From: Nicotiana tabacum
Lineage: Eukaryota > Streptophyta > Magnoliopsida > Solanales > Solanaceae
Direction: 5' to 3'
DNA length: 64,000 bases
Assembly: GCF_000715075.1 (NCBI RefSeq)
Contig: NC_134094.1
Span: forward strand, 78,722,838 to 78,786,837
Shown here in pieces: positions 59,281-64,000 of the stretch. The notes beneath the pieces were generated by a model. That model was not told the origin of the DNA, did no database searches, and was given only the letters and a program-made list of their open reading frames with translations. Within the stretch, counting starts at the first letter, position 1. Each line of letters begins with the position of its first letter. The position numbers and the translations under genes are program-made.

Positions 59281-60084
59281 GCAATCTCTACACAACTTGG
59301 CATAATAATTTTCACATAAATCACGACTAGAAATTATAACATGTGGATACATAATCCATAGTTTGGGACACATCCTCAATTTATAATGCAATATTCTAAG
59401 AGCATTTGAAATACGAATTGAACATATATCTTCATCACAAAACTTATCGGAATACTCGATTTATAATCAACATCTCGGTACTTACAAGGATAATGAGGAT
59501 TCCAATTCTTAAAGAAGAGTTTAGCCAGCATACCTCAATTGAGCTTCCTTAAACTCTAAAATGTTCCAGAATTCTTAGCAACTTCAATCTATTTTAGAAA
59601 TATAACAAGTTGAACCACAATTAGGAAGATGATTATGGTTCTAGCTCATTTGAGCATTTTATCAAACAGTAGGTGTGCATTAAGGTTTCAAGGCCCTTTT
59701 TATGGAGGATTCCATCATCCCACAACCCAATCTTTACCATTTTTAGCTCAACAATCTTCCTACATCCTTTGATAACACATGCATGTAAAATAACCAATCC
59801 TCTTGCCCAGAAATTATCTTGCTTATTATTCATTTCTACACAAAATTCAAAATTGAGGGTTAGGGTGTAGAATCTTACCTCTAGGATGAATACCTAATGA
59901 GTTTCCCTTCTTAATCTTCCAAAACTTGGGCAAGAATTGAAGGACAAATATTGGAGAACACCTTCTCACTCTAGGGCACCCTCTCTTACTCTAAAATGTC
60001 AGATAATAGCTCAAAAATGACCCAAAGAGTGTATTTAACGAAATAGGGTCGGGTTTTAAAAACCCAAAAATGGAGCTCCGAAAC

Positions 60085-60380
60085 AAGGTATGCGATCACA
60101 TATGCGATCGCATAACCGATATGCGGACCGCAAAGTTGGTTACAAAATAGCCAAAAGAATTGTCTGTGTATGCGGTCACTATGCGGTTCGCATTACCGTT
60201 ATGCGGTCGCATAATGCACCACATAACAGTTATGCGGTCGCATAATGCACCGCATAACAGTTATGCGATCGCATAGTCGATCACATAATTGCTTTCATTT
60301 GGTCCAATTAACTGCCTCACTCTGCGGCCATTATGTGGTCCGTAGAGTGATTCTGCGGTCACATAATGGATCGCAGAAAT
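60085..60380 (-). promoter_or_regulatory. ATGCGGTCGCAT palindrome array of the solo LTR
   Basis: Repeated words such as TATGCGGTCGCATAATG, TATGCGATCGCATA and ATGCACCGCATAACAGTTAT. It lies 0.19-0.48 kb from the LTR start, nearer than in the other families. A TTTTTAAAACCCG sequence follows downstream (rc of 60047-60063). Confidence 0.5.
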
Positions 60381-60567
60381 GCACTTTTCCGCCAAATAAT
60401 TTTCTTTACTTTCCGGTGCATTGTTCAACCCAAAAAGTCCGAGCCGCGAAGAATTTCTACAATCCTCAAACACGTAAGCCTAGTCCGACACCATGAAACA
60501 TTTATTTTCTTTGTAAAATTTACCGGGCTTACCACTTAAGTATTTCAAAATTTTTCGGGGTGTTACA

Positions 60568-62880
60568 GTGGGCATCCTCTAGAATCAACTCCATGAGCCC
60601 ATATACATTAGGCACACATATTCGGCCCTGCATCCCCAACACACCGTCATCACCAATGGTCACATCCCTAGCATCACTTCGCTAAACTCTATCCTGAAGA
60701 ACGAGCAGGTGGGGGTCATCATACTGATGCTCCCTAATACGGTCATAAAGAGAGACTTGGAGACCACACAAGCCAATACCCGACTCGGCTCCGAAATATC
60801 CAATCTGACAAGCTGGACCGCTAAGGCTTGTACATCCAATGCCAAGGGTCTCTCTGCTACTAGGAGAAATGCTAAACCCCTAAACTCTCCGCCCGGCGAC
60901 TCAAATCATCGGCTACCACATTGGCCTTCCCCGGATGGTACAAAATAGTGATATCGTAGTCCTTAAGAAGCTCTAACCATCTCTGCTGACGCAAGTTAAG
61001 ATCCTTTTGCTTAAACAGATACTTCAAACTCTAGTTATCAGTATAGATATCACAATGAACCCCATACAAATAATGATGCCAAATCTTCAAGGCGTGAACA
61101 ATGGCTGCTAACTCAAGATCATGGACATGATAGTTCTTCTCATGGGTCTTCAACTGGCGCGAGGCATAGGAAATAACCCTACCCTCCTAAATCAGAACAC
61201 ATCTAATACCTACCCTCGAGGCATCACAGTACACGGTGTAAGAGCCAGGAGCTGATGGCAGAACTAACATTGGAGCCGTGGTCAAAGCAGTCTTGAGCTT
61301 CTGAAAGCTCTCCTCACACTCATCCGACCACCTGAATAAAGCACCCTTTTGAGTCAATTTGGTCAAGGGCGATGTAATAGATGAAAATCCTTCCATAAAG
61401 CGACGGTAATATCCTGCCAAACCAAGAAATCTCATAATCTCCGTGACTGAGGACGGTCTAGGCCAACTCTGCACCGCCTCTATCTTCTTCGGATCCACCT
61501 GAATACCCTCACTAGACACCACGTGCCCCTAGAATGCTACGGAACCGAACCAGAACTCACACTTGGAGAACTTTGTATAAAGATTCTCCTCCCTCAATCT
61601 CTGTAATACAATCCTCAAGTGTTAAGCATACTCCTCCTGGCTAAGAGAGTGCACCAGGAAGTCATCAATGAATATAATAACGAATAAGTCCAAATAGGGC
61701 TGGAATACACTGTTCATCAAATGCATGAACGTTGCCGGGGCATTGGTCAGCCCAAAAGACATCACCAAGAACTCATAATGGCCATACCGGGTCCTAAAAG
61801 ATGTCTTAAGAATATTCGAATCCCGAATCTTCAGCTGGTGATAACAGGACCTCAAATCAATCTTGGGGAACACCCTCGCTCCTTGAAGTTGGTCAAATAA
61901 ATCATTAATACGAGGCAAAGGATACTTGTTCTTGACTGTGACCTTGTTCAACTGCCTGTAATCAATGCACATCCTCATGGAACCATCCTTCTTCTTTACA
62001 AATAGAATCGGTGCACCACAAGGTGACACACTAGGCCGAATAAACCCCTTATCAAGGAGTTCCTGAAGTTGTTCCTTCAACTCCTTCAACTCCGTCGGTG
62101 CCATAATATATGGTGGAATAGAAATGGGCTGAGTGCCCGGCACCAAATCAATATCGAAGTCAATATCATTGCTGTTCGAGGAAACATATCTAGAATAGAA
62201 TCAATGGCAGGAGTCTCTGCACTAACATCTCTCACAAAAGCCAAATAGAATAGACAACCCTTCTCAACCGTCCGCTGAGCCTTCAAGTATGAAATTACTC
62301 TACCAGGAACATAGTCTATAGAACCGCTCCACTCAACCCTTGGCAGCCCCGTCATCACTAACGTCACAGTCTTAGCGTGACAATCTAGAACAGCATGACA
62401 TGGAGACAACTAATCCATACCCAATATCACATCAAAATCGACCATACTAAGAAGCAAAAGATCCACTCTGGTCTCCAGACCCCCAATGGTCACCACACAT
62501 GACCGATATACGCTTTCCACAATAATAGTATCACCCACATGAGTAGATATATAAACATATGAAACTAAAAACTCACAAGGCATATCCAAAAAATGAGCAA
62601 AATACGAGGAAACATATGAATACGTAGAACTAAGGTCAAATAATATAGAGGCATCTCTGTGACAAACTAAGACAATACCTGTAATCACAGCATCTGAAGC
62701 AATAGCATCTGGTCTGGCAGGGAAGGCATAGAAATGGGCCTGGCCACCCCCTGATCTGCCTTCCCCTCTCGGCCGACCCCTAGCTGACTAGGCTCCACCC
62801 CTAGCTGACTGAGCTCCACTCACGGCTGGTTGGGCGGGTGGTGGAGGAATTGGTGCTGGTGCCATTGGCCGAGTACTCCT
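60568..62880 (-). pseudogene. Gypsy pol of element C, part 1: protease, RT, RNase H
   Basis: Protease with LFDLSSTYSYVSSYF: D-S-G has become D-L-S. Reverse transcriptase with [16 protein letters not shown] and FIDDF at 61658-61672 (the other two elements have FIDDI). RNase H with [13 protein letters not shown]. Then a linker to the integrase start (VCVPNVYGL-like region near 60600-60630). Stops at 62410 (TAG for Trp), 61622 (TAA for Gln), near 61530 and near 61184, plus a deletion near 62165 that removes the usual VFPADLPGMPPDRD linker segment in part. It is non-functional. Confidence 0.87.
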
Positions 62881-62904
62881 ATGTGGATTCCCACCCAATA
62901 GCCT

Positions 62905-64000
62905 AGGGCAATCTCTCATAATGTGACCAAAATCTCCGCACTCGAAACAACCCTTCCTCTAACGAAACTACTGCTCCTAATGCCCAAAAGAACTGGTCGG
63001 GGATGTCTGAGCGAATGGGGCATAATGAGAACTCTGCGCTGGTAGTGCATTGAATGATGACTGGCCCTGCTGATGACTGTGAGAACCATGGCCAGATGAT
63101 GCACCACGGTGAAATGGCCGAGCTGACTGATCCTGTCTGAAATGACAACCTCTACCGTGCTGGAACTGACCCCCAGAAGGAGCACCGCTGAATCAACCCT
63201 GACCACGAGGCCTCTTGGCCTCCCTCTCAACCCTCTCCTGACTGCAAACCATCTCAATCTGCCGAGCAATGTTGACAACCTCATCAAAGGTAGCACAAGA
63301 CACCCTCTCTCTGGTCATAAGCAACCGTAGCTGAAAAGTGAGACCATTTATAAACCTCATGATCCTCTCCCTGTCTGTGGGAACCAACCAGATAGCATGA
63401 CGGGCCAACTCCAAAGCATCTCATACTGCATCACGGACATATCACCCTGGCGAAGCTTCTCAAACTGTTTGTGCAACTCCTCTCCGCGGGACTCAGGCAC
63501 GAGCTTCTCCAAACAAACCACGGAGAACTGCTGCCAAGTAAGGGGTGCTGCGCCAACAGTCCTACGCCTCTTGTAAGTCTCCCATCATCTGAGTGCAGCC
63601 CTAGAAAATTGAAAGGTAGTAAATGAGACCCCACAAGTCTCCAGAATACTAGTTGTATGGAGTATCCTTTGATACCTCTCGAAGAAGTCCTGGGGATCCT
63701 CTCTCTCTATGCCACTGAAAGATGGAGGCTGGAGTCTCCCAAACCTCTCCAATCTATGATGATCATCCTCAGGCATGGCATGAACCACATAATCCTGAGT
63801 AGCTGCAACCGGCTGGGTTGGTGGTGCCCCCGATGTCTGGAATCCCTGTACCACCTGCTCTGGTGTGCGGGCAGAGAAAGTTTGAGCACCTCCCCCGACC
63901 TGAGAAGTGGCTGCTGCGGTGGGAATAGAGACTGCATGAGCAAGACTGGTACACAGGGTCAGAATATGAGCTAAGGCCTCCTGAAGGCCTGGAATCACAA
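62905..64000 (-). pseudogene. Gypsy gag of element C, start outside the window
   Basis: From the right edge: IPGLQEALAHILTL, then RFGRLQPPSFSG, FFERYQRILHTTSILE and GVSFTTFQFSRAAL of the capsid-like region; a TGA replacing Trp in the usual RWWE near 63585; frameshift near 63415-63430; WLVPTDRERIMRFINGL; and a well-kept zinc knuckle CFECGDFGHIMRDC at 62908-62949. It lacks its start codon only because the window ends. Confidence 0.85.

Larger units (their letters stand above)
58181..60567 (-). mobile_element. Solo LTR inside the integrase gene of element C
   Basis: Minus strand: starts TGTAACACCCCGAAAAATTT at 60567, ends GGGGCGTGACA at 58181; 2,387 bp without primer site or genes. Removing it rejoins the pol frame. 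Both flanks carry GTGG (58175-58178 and 60568-60571), an imperfect target duplication (GTGGT/GTGGG). Inside are a minisatellite (58860-59280) and a GCGGTCGCAT-type palindrome array (60085-60380). It is a different family from elements A-C. Confidence 0.88.
52139..64000 (-). mobile_element. Ty3/gypsy chromovirus (element C), runs off the window
   Basis: Minus-strand element. From the right edge: gag (incomplete), pol, split by a solo LTR, purine tract, 3' LTR (54034-56877), and then, unusually, two further tandem units of LTR part, primer site and leader (52139-54033). The chromodomain-like tail (VKVQLRGLPVEEDTWE) places it in the Tekay/Del group. The 5' LTR lies outside the window, so the outer target duplication cannot be tested. 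Confidence 0.85.

Overview
The window reads as gene-poor, repeat-rich nuclear DNA of a flowering plant. It is most likely from Solanaceae, probably Nicotiana-like; this is an inference from the style of the retroelements, and no diagnostic host gene is present. I see no intact protein-coding host gene. Almost everything recognisable is transposable-element DNA: Ty3/gypsy chromoviruses of Tekay/Del type, primed by the initiator Met tRNA (primer site TGGTATCAGAGC), a CACTA transposon, two foldback elements with 9-bp target duplications, and fragments of a LINE, a Helitron and a MuDR-like transposase.

Layout. 1-2702: LTR debris, including a + strand LTR end next to a LINE reverse transcriptase remnant (2703-2930). 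2931-5378: AT-rich DNA with long (TA)n and (GA)n tracts. 5379-20571: a + strand solo LTR (target duplication TCTTT) split by a 13.96-kb minus-strand gypsy element at 5462-19416 (target duplication TGTGA). That element has decayed gag and pol genes and an aberrant 5' side that joins two LTR types. 21155-28008: a CACTA element of 6,854 bp flanked by TAT, with a five-exon Transposase_24-type gene on the minus strand and a 279-bp tandem array. 28012-33561: AT-rich DNA without a recognised gene. 33571-34593 and 34921-35948: two foldback elements, each about 1 kb, with perfect 9-bp target duplications. 37490-37953: Helitron Rep fragment. 38326-49656: a + strand gypsy element with 3.1-kb LTRs. 50726-50902: two hairpins. 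51046-52138: MuDR-type transposase start, cut by an LTR. 52139-64000: a minus-strand gypsy element running off the window, with its 3' side amplified as 948-bp tandem units and its integrase gene split by a solo LTR (58181-60567).

The gypsy proteins are all defective, mostly by stop codons of the type made by C-to-T change. The most notable shared structure is in the LTRs. Families that otherwise differ carry, about 0.7-1.15 kb from the LTR start (0.2-0.5 kb in one), an array of short CpG-bearing palindromes CGCA-NN-TGCG. Each holds an E-box core (CANNTG) in most families. The array lies immediately upstream of a TATA-like sequence or splice-donor-like leader. I regard this array as the best candidate for an undescribed cis-regulatory system.
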